Shown here: positions 36,010 through 45,367 of the stretch, piece after piece
Layout: every line of letters starts with the position of its first letter
Position numbering within the stretch: the stretch's first letter is position 1
Assembly: GCF_001894985.1 (NCBI RefSeq)
Contig: NZ_BCXG01000031.1
Location: 1 to 52,368 of the forward strand
Direction of reading: 5' to 3'
DNA length: 52,368 bases
Source: Rhodococcus tukisamuensis NBRC 100609
GTDB lineage: Bacteria > Actinomycetota > Actinomycetes > Mycobacteriales > Mycobacteriaceae
The notes under the pieces: generated by a model
Databases searched by the model: none
Told to the model about the DNA's origin: nothing
Seen by the model: only the letters and a program-made list of their open reading frames with translations
Translations under genes and position numbers: made by a program

Positions 36010-38256
36010 CTACGGCTGCGTGGCCCGGCGTAGTGGCGAGGCAAGCTCCCCGGTGGCAACCAGCGCAAAGTCCTGGGGGCCGCGCAGGAGATTGCGGGCG
36101 AACACCTGGATCACCCAGCGGCCAGGCGTGGGGTCCTCAACACGGACAACCTCCACGTTGTTCTCTGCGTCGGAGGGCCGCCGAATGCTGCCTGGCAGAT
36201 CGGCATTGCCCACGAACTTCCGCCTGCCCGGATCCTCGACAATCATGCTGACGTCATTCTGCAGCGCTCTACCAGGCAGATCGGTGTACGCCATGCAAAT
36301 CCGCAGCGGGAGTCCCGCTCCCACCTGCACGGTGAAACGGAAGGCCCGCCCCGTTTCGGTGAACCGCAGCACTGTGCTCTTCCACGTGTCCACGAACTCG
36401 AGTCGGAAGGTCGGCTCAGCGGGGCTCGGCAACGTGTCTCCCAGGTCCACTTCCCCGAAGCCCTGATGGTAGTTGGGCCGTAACCGGTGATCTGCTGTCG
36501 CGTCTGCGCCGCTGAGCCAGCGTGTTCCGTTGATGAGCGTTGCCTTCAACAGCGCGGCGCTGGGCGTCGTGTCCCGTTCCGCTACGAAGTACTCGCGGAC
36601 CAACGCGGCGCAGCCGGCGACAAGGGGGCAGGCCATGCTGGTGCCGCCCATGTAGGCGTAGCGGGAGTTCGCGTGCTGACCCCAGTAGTTTGCCGCCGGC
36701 GCCGAAGACGATCGGGTGGACAGAATGTCGGTGCCGGGTGCGACGAGGTCCGGCTTGATCCGGTGGTCGTCGCAAGGCCCCCTGCTGCTGAATGCGGCCA
36801 TGCACTCCGGGTTCCCCGACACCTTGTCCGTGGCGATCGGCGGGTTCGGAAAGTCCCGACTCCACACTCCGCCGTACGTCTTGGTGGAAATGCCACCGGA
36901 GGTGCGGCTGCTGCGGGCAGCCCCGACTGTGAGCGCATTCTTGCAGGATGCCGGAGACCCCAAGGACAGCCAGTCCACAAACCCCGGTGCGGAGTTGACC
37001 GGCGCGGCCGCCGTCCCCTCGTTTCCCGCTGCGATGACAATCAGCATGTCCCGCCGTTTGGCGACGTAGTCGTCGACCTCGTTCGAGTTCACCGTGTAGG
37101 CCGATGCGGTGGCGGCACCCCAGCTGTTGTTGTGGATCCGAGCGCCGGCCTGGTATGCGGGTTCGAACAGGTCCTCCAATGCGACCGGCAGTCCACCAAG
37201 GTCCCCACCCGAATCCAGAACAGACTGGAAGTACAGTCGCGCCTCCGGTGCCACCCCACGGAACTTACCGGCCGACGAGACGCCGTCTCCGAGAACTGAA
37301 CCCGCCACATGGGTGCCGTGCCCGTTCGGATCCGATGCGTTACCCGGCCGACCCAGGGCCACCGCAGCAGCAACCCGTCCCTGAAAGTCGGGGTGGGTTT
37401 CGTCCAGTCCGGTGTCAGCCACCGCGACGATCTGTCCCGCACCGCGGTATGCCAGATCATGGCCCGGGTTCGACGAGGTGACCCCGAGGATCACGCGCGC
37501 AACGTCATTGCACAACTTCGGCGGCACGTACTCGACCATGCTCAGGACGCCGGGCAACGTCGCAATGCGACTTTCGAGCGCGGGGTCGGGGTCCATTTCG
37601 AGTCGGACCTTCCGGCCTCCCGCGCCGATGACGGCCACCTGCCGGTCTGACAACCAGCCCCGGACCGAATCGCGCACGGACTCCTCGGAGAGCCACAACT
37701 CCCAGACACGCCGACGCGGCGTCGCCGATTCCTGTCCGTCATCCTCGCCTCGAGCGGCGTCGGTCAGGGTGATCGGTCCGGTTACCTCCGGACCGTACCG
37801 GGCCACCTCGTGAACAAATGGCAGATTGACGAGGTCCTCGGCCTGTTCCGGAGTCGCCGTCGCCACGTAGGCGAACCGAGGCACGTACTCCTCGAGCCGG
37901 GCACCTGCGGCCTCGACAGCAGTTCTCCGGTCGGCATCCAGCGGGCCGTCGAGACTGACCATCCAGTGGATCGGCACGTGCGGTTCCGGTGCCGGCATGT
38001 CGTCGTTGTCGCCGGCAGTCCAAGCCTCCACACCGGTCGACACCGTCAACGCTCCTCGGGCGATCGCCGACGTCGTGGGAGGTCCCGCGGCAGGCAACTC
38101 GTCGACGATCAGGCCCTGTGCCTCCAGCGCCGCTATTCCGCTGTCGTCGATCGTGCCGATCAGGTAGCTGTCCGTCTGTTGCACCGGATCGATCGCGCCG
38201 GCCGCCAGCCACTCCTGCTCGTGCATCGGATACGCGATGACCCGCTTGATTGCCAT
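36010..38256 (-). CDS. Subtilisin-family (S8) protease without signal peptide
   Basis: This is a 748-aa serine protease. The N-terminal ~250 residues hold a propeptide-like region with repeated alpha/beta inhibitor-like units. The catalytic domain follows with D281 (AVADTGLDETHPDF), H316 (NGHGTHVAGS), oxyanion N412 (AAGNEG) and S540 (GGTSMACPLVAG). The C-terminal ~130 residues form a beta-sandwich resembling the KP-43-like jelly roll (AYTDLPGRALQNDVSMIVEDP). There is no signal peptide or membrane segment, unusual for a subtilase with a propeptide-like part. ATG 38256 has AGGAG upstream. It lies 26 bp behind the cell-wall lysin gene and is probably co-transcribed with it. Confidence 0.9.
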   Translation of the reverse strand: MAIKRVIAYPMHEQEWLAAGAIDPVQQTDSYLIGTIDDSGIAALEAQGLIVDELPAAGPPTTSAIARGALTVSTGVEAWTAGDNDDMPAPEPHVPIHWMVSLDGPLDADRRTAVEAAGARLEEYVPRFAYVATATPEQAEDLVNLPFVHEVARYGPEVTGPITLTDAARGEDDGQESATPRRRVWELWLSEESVRDSVRGWLSDRQVAVIGAGGRKVRLEMDPDPALESRIATLPGVLSMVEYVPPKLCNDVARVILGVTSSNPGHDLAYRGAGQIVAVADTGLDETHPDFQGRVAAAVALGRPGNASDPNGHGTHVAGSVLGDGVSSAGKFRGVAPEARLYFQSVLDSGGDLGGLPVALEDLFEPAYQAGARIHNNSWGAATASAYTVNSNEVDDYVAKRRDMLIVIAAGNEGTAAAPVNSAPGFVDWLSLGSPASCKNALTVGAARSSRTSGGISTKTYGGVWSRDFPNPPIATDKVSGNPECMAAFSSRGPCDDHRIKPDLVAPGTDILSTRSSSAPAANYWGQHANSRYAYMGGTSMACPLVAGCAALVREYFVAERDTTPSAALLKATLINGTRWLSGADATADHRLRPNYHQGFGEVDLGDTLPSPAEPTFRLEFVDTWKSTVLRFTETGRAFRFTVQVGAGLPLRICMAYTDLPGRALQNDVSMIVEDPGRRKFVGNADLPGSIRRPSDAENNVEVVRVEDPTPGRWVIQVFARNLLRGPQDFALVATGELASPLRRATQP

Positions 38257-38282
38257 GACATGTACTCCTGACCTACTCCACT

Positions 38283-41200
38283 TCACCGACCACCGTGGCT
38301 TCCGGCTGCCCCGTCGTCGCGGAGCTCGGTGTGACTCGACACCGGGATCTTGAACTGCAGAACGCGGTACGGCCACCCCCGGTCCGGGCCCTCGGTCTTC
38401 CATTGACTCAGCAGGATGTGGAACCCCCGGTCCAGTGTCGAACCGGGGACGATCGACGGTCCGTAGAGCTGCGCCACCGCGTCGTCCCCCTCCTGCCCCC
38501 AACCGACGCCGCGGATGGGCGTGCTCTTGTGCGCCTCGTAGAGGTTGTCGGTGATCTCGGCGAAGACCCGCACGTCGATGTCGTATCCGCCGACGTTGGA
38601 GGAGTCGAAGTTCACGAACACCCACTTGCCCTGGATGCGCCGCAGGCACATCTCTCCGAACTTGTCCGCCGAACCCGCTCCCTCCAGCACAGGCGTGGGC
38701 TCGTTGCCCCAACCCCACGCCCCGTCCTTCCATCCCCAGCCCTCGTACCCGCCCGGGTCCGCGATCCGGTCACTGCGCACTCGCCTGAGAATCAGCGGCT
38801 TGTCGCGTTGGAAGCCGGTGGAGAACACGTACACCCACCCGTCCTCGGCGACATCCCAGGTCCACAGCTGCGCGAGTCCGCGGTGCAGCCCCGGATCGAA
38901 CTTGGCCCCGGTGTGCTGCCAGGTGTGGCCGTCGTCGGTCGACTTCCAGATCTCGGTCCACACCACGTTGCCGAGGCCCTTGTTGACCATGACGTGCAGG
39001 TACATCGTCTCGCCCACGGTGATGACGTCCGAGGGCAGAACCGTGGAGAACACCGGATTGTCGTGCGGGTAGTCCCAGAGCTGACGGGCATAGTTGGGGT
39101 CTCCGCCCGCGGCCTCGCTCCAGGCAATCCCCTGGTCCAGCATCTTGGTGTCGGAGAACAGCGCGACTGGTGCGCGCCAGTCACCGTCGCCCACCCGTGG
39201 TCCGCGGAAGGTGTCCCCGAACACCGCCAGAATCCGCCCCGACGGCGTACGCGCCATGACGCCGAGATCGGTGGCCGCCATTCCGAACCGGTCGGTCAGG
39301 CCCGGACCCGTGGCGTCCTCGATCTTCTTCGAGCGCTGGACCTTGGGCCCGGGGTCGATCGGCAGCGTCCGCTTTGGCGGCTCGGGTGCCGGTAGCCGCC
39401 ACCCGTTGTGAATGACCTCGTTCCACTCGCCCTCGTAGACGTTCCCGGTGACGGGCCAGCCCCACAGCTGCTGCATCCGGGTGGCGGCCTGCTTGGTGGC
39501 GTTGTCGAAGATGCCCGATCCGGGGATGCCGATCGTCTCCTGCCAGCGCCTGAGGCCGTCCTTCGAGGACTGCGGCTCGTTGCCGTAGGTGTTCGACCAC
39601 GACTCGGTGGGGCCGTCCAGCGGGCCCCAGTAGTGACCGGCGGGGAGCGGGAAGCGGTCCGGATCGTCCTTGATTCCCGCGTAGCGCTTCGCCGCCGCGA
39701 GCACCACGTCGTACGGGAAAGTGTCGGGCACGTCCCAGTGCGTGCCGTCCTTGAATCCCTTGAGGATCACCGACCCGTAGGTGTAGTTGTTGTGGCTGCT
39801 CACACCCCGGAGGTTCGCCCCGACCCCGCCGATGTCGACGCGCTCGATGGGGATCTCGTAGTCCCTGGCGACGGTGGCGATCACGAACGCCACCATGTCG
39901 AGCTTCTTCTCGTGCGCGAGCCACTGCTCGCGGGTCTTCGGCCGTTCCTCGCGGTTCGGGTTCGCGCCGCTCCAGGTCTCGACGGTGCCCGAGGTGCCCA
40001 CCATCGCGATCTGGACGCTCACGCGATTGTCGCTCAGCACGCCCCACGCGGTGTTCTTGGTCGTGACGGTGTTGATGATGTGCTCGTCGTCGACGAGGTA
40101 GTGGTAGCTGCCGTCCTGCTGGCGGGCCTGGTAGTCGGCGACGTTCTCGGCGCGGGTGGTCCACTCCTGGTTCTCCGTGGTGTGCAGATAGATTCGCAGA
40201 TAGGCACCGTGCCCGGCGTCGTACCCCGGGCCGCCGTACCACGTGATCGGGTATCCGGCGTCAGCCGCGATCGGCCCGGGCCGTGCCGGTTCCGTGACGG
40301 GGGCGGGGGTACTGCCCCATTGACCGAACGGCTCCTTCAGGATGCGGTTCCGGTCGATACCGACGCCTGCCACCTTCTGCTTGTCGATCTCGAACTGGTG
40401 CAGGTGAGCGGCGGGGTGGACGCGGCCGTTGCTGCCCCAGTTGTGCATCCAGAAGTAGGTGCCGATGCCGTCGCGGATCGCCCAGTCGATGGTCGGGTAG
40501 TTGCAGTAGAGGCCCAGCCGGTCCTTGCCGAGACGGTCCTGCCACGCCTGCAGGTACGGGCGGACCAGGGAGTTCCACTGCTCCTCGCTGGGAGAGGCGT
40601 CCACCGACACGTAGATCGCGGCCGTGTCGGGACCGCCGGCCTCGCGGTGCAGCGCGATGCCTCGCTCGGCGTCGCGACGCCCCTGCTCCGCGCCACCGAG
40701 CCAGTCGGACTTGCCGAACTGGAAGTTGGAGACCACCACCATCCCCCGGGCGCGGAGGTCGTCGGCCTCCTGCCTCCGCAGAGGCTTGCCGATCATCCAT
40801 CCGGCGCGCGGATCCGAGATGTAGCGGATGGCGCCGACGAATCCGCTCGACTGGATCTGCTGCGCGGTCGGGACACCGGCCGAGAAGTCCACCAGCAGCT
40901 TGCCGACCAGCGAGCCCTGCCCGTCGCCCGTAGTGACCCCGCGCGGATCGACCGCATCGCGCAGCCACATCACATTGGGATCGAGGTCCGGCCCCCCGAA
41001 TCGACCGGGCGCGCCGAAGGTCTCGAAGTGCAGGTGCGGTCCGCTCGAGCCGCCTTCGTTGCCGACCACGGCGATCTTCTGACCCGCGTGCACTATGTCC
41101 CCGAACCTCCACTGCCGCCCGGTGTCCGGGTTGACGAAGGATGACGGCGGCGTGTGTCCGAACGTGAAGTCCAACCCGCATTCGTTCTGCGAATCGATGA

Positions 41201-41393
41201 CGAGCCAGGACCCGTAGCCCTGCGGGTCGTCGTTGATCCCGACGTGCGCGATGGTGCCGTCGGTGGGTGCGTAGATCGGAGTGCCGGTGTCCGCCGCGAT
41301 GTCCACGCCGCGATGGTCCGGCCGGTCTGGGGTCCGGTAGCCGCTGCTTTCGCCTGAGTAGGTTCCGCGGGCCAAGGGGTGGTAGCGCTTCAT
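38283..41393 (-). CDS. Multidomain cell-wall lysin: M23, DUF1906-like, amidase, DUF4185-like
   Basis: This is a 1036-aa mosaic. Residues 1-150 are an M23/LytM peptidase with zinc ligands H27, D31 and H122 (GPHLHFE). Residues about 165-350 look like the DUF1906/Rv2525c GH25-like barrel (LLVDFSAGVPTAQQI). Residues about 380-600 resemble phage-lysin amidase_2, with H404 and a THWD motif at 551-554. About 590-670 is peptidoglycan-binding-like (YGNEPQSSKDGLRRWQ). From about 690 to the end is a DUF4185-like sialidase-type propeller (ILAVFGDTFRGP). No signal peptide is seen. Phage and mycobacterial endolysins share such parts. GAGGAAGAAG precedes the ATG at 41393. Confidence 0.85.
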   Translation of the reverse strand: MKRYHPLARGTYSGESSGYRTPDRPDHRGVDIAADTGTPIYAPTDGTIAHVGINDDPQGYGSWLVIDSQNECGLDFTFGHTPPSSFVNPDTGRQWRFGDIVHAGQKIAVVGNEGGSSGPHLHFETFGAPGRFGGPDLDPNVMWLRDAVDPRGVTTGDGQGSLVGKLLVDFSAGVPTAQQIQSSGFVGAIRYISDPRAGWMIGKPLRRQEADDLRARGMVVVSNFQFGKSDWLGGAEQGRRDAERGIALHREAGGPDTAAIYVSVDASPSEEQWNSLVRPYLQAWQDRLGKDRLGLYCNYPTIDWAIRDGIGTYFWMHNWGSNGRVHPAAHLHQFEIDKQKVAGVGIDRNRILKEPFGQWGSTPAPVTEPARPGPIAADAGYPITWYGGPGYDAGHGAYLRIYLHTTENQEWTTRAENVADYQARQQDGSYHYLVDDEHIINTVTTKNTAWGVLSDNRVSVQIAMVGTSGTVETWSGANPNREERPKTREQWLAHEKKLDMVAFVIATVARDYEIPIERVDIGGVGANLRGVSSHNNYTYGSVILKGFKDGTHWDVPDTFPYDVVLAAAKRYAGIKDDPDRFPLPAGHYWGPLDGPTESWSNTYGNEPQSSKDGLRRWQETIGIPGSGIFDNATKQAATRMQQLWGWPVTGNVYEGEWNEVIHNGWRLPAPEPPKRTLPIDPGPKVQRSKKIEDATGPGLTDRFGMAATDLGVMARTPSGRILAVFGDTFRGPRVGDGDWRAPVALFSDTKMLDQGIAWSEAAGGDPNYARQLWDYPHDNPVFSTVLPSDVITVGETMYLHVMVNKGLGNVVWTEIWKSTDDGHTWQHTGAKFDPGLHRGLAQLWTWDVAEDGWVYVFSTGFQRDKPLILRRVRSDRIADPGGYEGWGWKDGAWGWGNEPTPVLEGAGSADKFGEMCLRRIQGKWVFVNFDSSNVGGYDIDVRVFAEITDNLYEAHKSTPIRGVGWGQEGDDAVAQLYGPSIVPGSTLDRGFHILLSQWKTEGPDRGWPYRVLQFKIPVSSHTELRDDGAAGSHGGR

Positions 41394-41641
41394 CTTCTTC
41401 CTCGCGAGCGCGGGAGGGAACGAGTCAATATCGTCTATGGGGATGACGCATCGGCGGTGTTGCGTCTTGGGCGAGTCACCGCAGTACGCCGCGTACCCTT
41501 GATCATCCTGCCTGCTCCGAAGGGCGTCATGCGTAGTCGCCTACTCTATTTCCGGCCGGAACGTCCGGATCAGCCGACGCAGGGCCTGCATAGCGAAAGT
41601 CATGGCGGCTTCCGACTTGGGTAAGCGGACCGACGACAACA

Positions 41642-41887
41642 CCGGCGCCGTCAATCACCAGACTGCGCGAACATGTCCGTGGCTTCGCCGAGATCATGGT
41701 CGAGCGTCACGGACACGATCTCACCGACTGGGTGAGCGACGTCGACGCCGTCACCGCCGGACTGACCCTCGAGCACAGTTCAGGCCCGGTCGAACGACAT
41801 GTGAACCGGACCAAGATGCTCAAACGGCAGATGTATGAGCGCGCCAACGTCGACCTGCTCCGCAAACGCGTCATCCACCTCGAATGA
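41642..41887 (+). pseudogene. Decayed ISL3-family transposase, C-terminal remnant
   Basis: Reading codons in frame to the TGA at 41885 gives the ISL3 transposase tail: LREHVRGFAEIMVERHGHDL, then WVSDVDAVTAGLTLEHSSGP, VERHVNRTKMLKRQMY and LLRKRVIHLE. Normal ISL3 proteins have about 15-20 further residues between the WVSDV and DAVTAGL segments, so an internal deletion is likely, and the N-terminal two thirds are gone. The AGTGCGCCAG stretch after the stop (near 41920) resembles ISL3 ends. It marks past insertion next to the low-GC metallopeptidase gene. Confidence 0.7.
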
Positions 41888-42435
41888 CCAAGCACCGCAA
41901 CCTCTTCACGAAAAGTGCGCCAGATCCAATGACGTGACCGTTGAACCCCTCAACCTGGGGAATTACCTGACCGCTGACAGCTGCTTGAGTCGTGTGCCGC
42001 GACGAGTGACACGCACGGTTCTGACGGGCCCGGCGCGGCAACGTGCTGGGGCTACCCGCCCAATCAGCTCCACTGGCATGTTGAGCGCACTACCGCCGTG
42101 TCCTGCATGCAGTGGCTCGCCGGTGGGTCGATGCTTCGACCAGGAGCATGGGCGAGGACCTGAGCACCGTCAGTACCGGTGGTGGCCTCGGATGGGATGA
42201 TGGCGGGCCTGCGGAACCTCTCGATCAACCTGCTTCGGCTGGCTGGCGTTCAGAACATCGCAAAGGCCTTATGCCGCACCGGGCGAGACCCCAACCGGGC
42301 CATGCCGCTACCAGCTGAGACGCGACTTTGCCTCAGCCTTGGGTGACCCCTCAGCCGGCATGTACTGCTCGGGACATTCTCCAGCGGATCTGCGACGATG
42401 GTTTGAGTCTATGACCGCGACGCTTTGCAGGAGCC
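41888..42435. other. Gene-poor interval beside the IS remnant
   Basis: I see no credible gene in these 548 bp, nor in the 248 bp between the lysin gene and the transposase remnant. The first bases probably are the former IS end. Short open frames here are not supported by ribosome sites or family motifs. The end of the interval has a good Shine-Dalgarno (GCAGGAG) for the following gene. Confidence 0.5.
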
Positions 42436-44196
42436 ATGATGGTCGTCGATTTCACGACGGCGCCGCCGCCGACGGTCGTGGACGGGCTGGTCGCCGTGCC
42501 CGTCCACGTCGAAGGTCTACGCGCACACGTGAGGCTTGACGGATCCACTTCCACGGCCCGAGTTGACGTCACAATGATGTACGTCGTGGGACCCACCCCG
42601 GGGAGCCCGATCTTCGATCTCCGTCAGGAGGTCGATCGATGCTGGCTCGACGACCGCCTGATCGAGCCAGATCTGGTACGTCCGCGCGATGTCGGCGAGG
42701 GCCTCTTCGGTTCGATCCGAGTACTGCAGGCAGTCCAGGCTGCCGGATCAAGCCACACACTTCGGTTCCAATACCGGATGGCTACACCACGGTCTCAGCT
42801 CGACGGCACCTACCCGCCCGCACTGGAATGGTATGCGGGGCCGCGGCTACGGTGGTCGTTCGGCATGGCGGATCTGTACGCGGGGCGGTATCTCGAGGCC
42901 TGGTTGCCATCGAATCTGCAATTCGACCAGTTCCCGATCGAGCTGACGATCCGGATCGCCGGAACAGCGGTCCCCCACACCGTCATCAGCAACGGCACGG
43001 TCGTGGCGATCGATGACAACGCCTGGTCGGTGCAGTTTCCGCCGTGGTTCACGTCGATGTCTCCGATGTTGGAAGTCCGCGCCGCCGATGCGGTTGAACG
43101 GGCGTGCGTGACCGTGCAACTGCGGTCTTCGTCGGTCGTGGTCGTAGTCTGGAAGCTCGTCACCGATCCGACATCGCTTGCGGAACAGCTCGAGCTCATC
43201 GCGATGTTGTTGGCGGGCAACGAGACCAGTTTCGGAGCGTATCCGGGTGACCGCTTCGTTTGCTTTCTTCATGGCGCTTCGGGCGGCATGGAGTATGCGC
43301 TCGGAGCCACAACATCCGTCTCAGCGCTACGGCACGAAGTCTTGCACTCGTGGTTCGCTCGGGGGTTGTCGCCTGCTTCGCAGGCCGACGCGTGGTGGGA
43401 CGAGGCATTTACTCGACTCAACGACAACACGTCCGATCGAGTACAGCATTTCGATTATCGTGAGCGGGCCGTCGAACTGTGTTCGCGGCGACCGTTTCAG
43501 CGACGGACGGCACCGAACAGTTACACGGACGGCTGCCGTTTCTTCCTTGGGGTGGCGGCCACTCTAGGTGCCGATCGGTTGCGCGTCTTGATGCGAGAGT
43601 TGCATGAGTCGCGTTTCCGTACAACGGTATCGACTCCATATCTGGAGTCACATTTGATCACCCGTTCGGGCGACGTCACTCTCGTCGACGCATTTCACCG
43701 GTTCGTCTACGGCTTCGACGATCCAACGCCGAGCCCACGGCTGTGGTTTCGCAACACCGTCGATCACGACTACTTCGACGTCTGGACCGGGGCGCATTGC
43801 GATTCGCCGGACCTATGGATTACGCACACCAATGACGCCGGGAGGAGCCACCAGTCGCCGCGTCCGTGCGCAGACAACTGGCTTCACGCGCGTGTGCGCA
43901 ATCATCGGACGGGCGGTGATTGCCGGCATTTCGTCGTGACGTTCGCGGTTGCCGGTGCGAACGGTCATCCCTTTTGCTATCCGGACGACTTCTTTCCCTG
44001 CATTGCTACTGCGGTGGGTTTCCAACTGGCTCCCGGTAGTTCCCAGGTGGTTTCGGCACGGTGGCCTGCCGACGCGGTGCCGACCGGTGGTGGGAAGCTG
44101 TCGCTGCTGGCAGCCGTTCACTCGCGCCGCTGCCATCCTTCGGAGTGGTCACATGTCTGGAACCAGGTGAGCCTCGTGCAGAAGAACCTCACCTGA
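42436..44196 (+). CDS. M1-like zinc metallopeptidase of lower GC
   Basis: This is a 586-aa protein. The N-terminal ~230 residues are beta-sandwich-like as in M1 aminopeptidases. The GGMEY motif is at 283-287 and the zinc site HEVLH-X18-E (H300, H304, E323) follows exactly the gluzincin M1 spacing. The usual long helical C-terminal domain is replaced by a short helical part and a second beta-domain (PDLWITHTNDAG, then NWLHARVRNHRTGGDCRH). No signal peptide is present. Base composition is visibly lower in GC than neighbours and an IS remnant lies upstream, so lateral transfer is likely. GGAG lies 5 nt before the ATG. The substrate is unknown. Confidence 0.8.
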   Translation: MMVVDFTTAPPPTVVDGLVAVPVHVEGLRAHVRLDGSTSTARVDVTMMYVVGPTPGSPIFDLRQEVDRCWLDDRLIEPDLVRPRDVGEGLFGSIRVLQAVQAAGSSHTLRFQYRMATPRSQLDGTYPPALEWYAGPRLRWSFGMADLYAGRYLEAWLPSNLQFDQFPIELTIRIAGTAVPHTVISNGTVVAIDDNAWSVQFPPWFTSMSPMLEVRAADAVERACVTVQLRSSSVVVVVWKLVTDPTSLAEQLELIAMLLAGNETSFGAYPGDRFVCFLHGASGGMEYALGATTSVSALRHEVLHSWFARGLSPASQADAWWDEAFTRLNDNTSDRVQHFDYRERAVELCSRRPFQRRTAPNSYTDGCRFFLGVAATLGADRLRVLMRELHESRFRTTVSTPYLESHLITRSGDVTLVDAFHRFVYGFDDPTPSPRLWFRNTVDHDYFDVWTGAHCDSPDLWITHTNDAGRSHQSPRPCADNWLHARVRNHRTGGDCRHFVVTFAVAGANGHPFCYPDDFFPCIATAVGFQLAPGSSQVVSARWPADAVPTGGGKLSLLAAVHSRRCHPSEWSHVWNQVSLVQKNLT

Positions 44197-44956
44197 AGTG
44201 CGGTCCGCGTTCGCTCGGGAAGGCGTCGGCCCCGACCCGCCCCACCAGTTCGGCGGACGGCAGCAAGCCGAGTTCGTTCCACAGCATGGTCGCGAACGAA
44301 TCGAATTGCCGCCGGGCCTCGGAGAGGTTCCCTTCGGATATGTGTGCCTCGATCAACTTCGCCTGAGCCGATTCGCGCAGGGGCTCCTCGGCAACCACTG
44401 CCAACAGTACGTCGATCGCCGCCGCGAATCCGCCCGCTTCGCACATCTGAACCGCCGCAGCTTCCAGCGCGTGCAGCCGAAGTTGCCGCAACTGTTCGCG
44501 CGCAAGCAGCAACCAAACTTCATCCCAGCCGGGCAGCAGCTCGGCTGTTCGCGACAACAGCTCGGTGGGATCAGTGAAGTCGTCGATCTGATGTGACAGG
44601 ATGTGTCCTGCACGGCACCGGTAGCGGTGCACGTCGACGTCTACCCTGTCTCCGAGCCGTACCCTGTCGATCCCGACCAAGACCAGATCCGGGCTCGCTC
44701 GCCGGATCCGCCACAATGCCGTGCGCAGGCTGGCCCGCGACCGGTCCGGTGACGAGTCCGCCCACAGCCGCTCCGCCAGGACTCCCCGGTCGCAATCAGG
44801 TTCGGAGATCTTGTCCAGCGAGAGGTACGCCAACACCCGCCGGGCGTGCAGCGGCAGTGCGACGGTCGCGGTGCCGATCCGCAACGAAAAGCCACCGAGC
44901 AGGGCCAGTATGGGCCTGGCGCCGCCGGACCCTGCGAGCTTGTCCGACGAAGGCAT
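44189..44956 (-). CDS. SARP-type regulator with BTAD domain
   Basis: This is a 255-aa regulator with an N-terminal OmpR-like winged helix (about residues 15-100; RRVLAYLSLD, DRSRASLRTALWRIRR) and a bacterial transcriptional activator domain of TPR-like helices (about 105-250; EPLRESAQAKLIEAHISEGN, then ARRQFDSF). I chose ATG 44956 because GAGGAGGAAGG stands 5 nt before it; ATG 44977 is an in-frame alternative. It converges on the M1-like gene with 8 bp overlap and diverges from the hydrolase operon, so it is the best local candidate to control that operon. Confidence 0.86.
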   Translation of the reverse strand: MPSSDKLAGSGGARPILALLGGFSLRIGTATVALPLHARRVLAYLSLDKISEPDCDRGVLAERLWADSSPDRSRASLRTALWRIRRASPDLVLVGIDRVRLGDRVDVDVHRYRCRAGHILSHQIDDFTDPTELLSRTAELLPGWDEVWLLLAREQLRQLRLHALEAAAVQMCEAGGFAAAIDVLLAVVAEEPLRESAQAKLIEAHISEGNLSEARRQFDSFATMLWNELGLLPSAELVGRVGADAFPSERGPHFR

Positions 44957-45088
44957 CTGACCTTCCTCCTCATCCACCGCGACGTGCGCTCAGATCGTCG
45001 GGTATCGCCGTGTCACGAGCGTCAATGATTCGTAGACGCAACGCATCGTTGACGGCGCCTGCCACGGGCGGTCCCGATCTTGTGTCGC

Positions 45089-45304
45089 ATGACGGATGAC
45101 GAGGCCAGGGTCATCGTGGTCCGTGCGTGGCGTGACATCGATCGCTCCATCATCCGGGTCATCGCGGCCGCCGGCGTCACGACGATCGCACGGCAGTGGG
45201 CATTCTCCGACGTTGCTGAGGCGTGCAAGCAGATCGAAGAGGTGATCCGCGAACTCGATGACGGCCCACCCCACGAGGCGCCACGTCGGACTACGGAGCG
45301 TTGA
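45089..45304 (+). CDS. Small unknown protein at the head of the operon
   Basis: This 71-aa mostly helical protein (MTDDEARVIVVRAWRDIDRS, later CKQIEEVIRELDDG) ends in a basic tail. An upstream in-frame TTG at 45080 would add three residues. There is no obvious Shine-Dalgarno at the ATG, so it may be leaderless. I recognise no family. It lies between the SARP gene and the 780-aa protein gene, pointing the same way as the operon, with a 63-bp gap behind it. Confidence 0.55.
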   Translation: MTDDEARVIVVRAWRDIDRSIIRVIAAAGVTTIARQWAFSDVAEACKQIEEVIRELDDGPPHEAPRRTTER

Positions 45305-45367
45305 CGCCGTCGTAGACGACGGTCTCGATCATCGAACACGACAGACTCTCGCTCGGAGGTGGGAACC

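Noticed and set aside
39408-41144. A 578-codon plus-strand frame over the lysin gene
   Set aside because: The opposite strand has four recognisable domains; this frame has shadow composition only.
41379-41624. An 81-codon plus-strand open frame before the IS remnant
   Set aside because: It starts inside the lysin gene leader, has no ribosome site and no family resemblance, and lies in a decayed IS neighbourhood.
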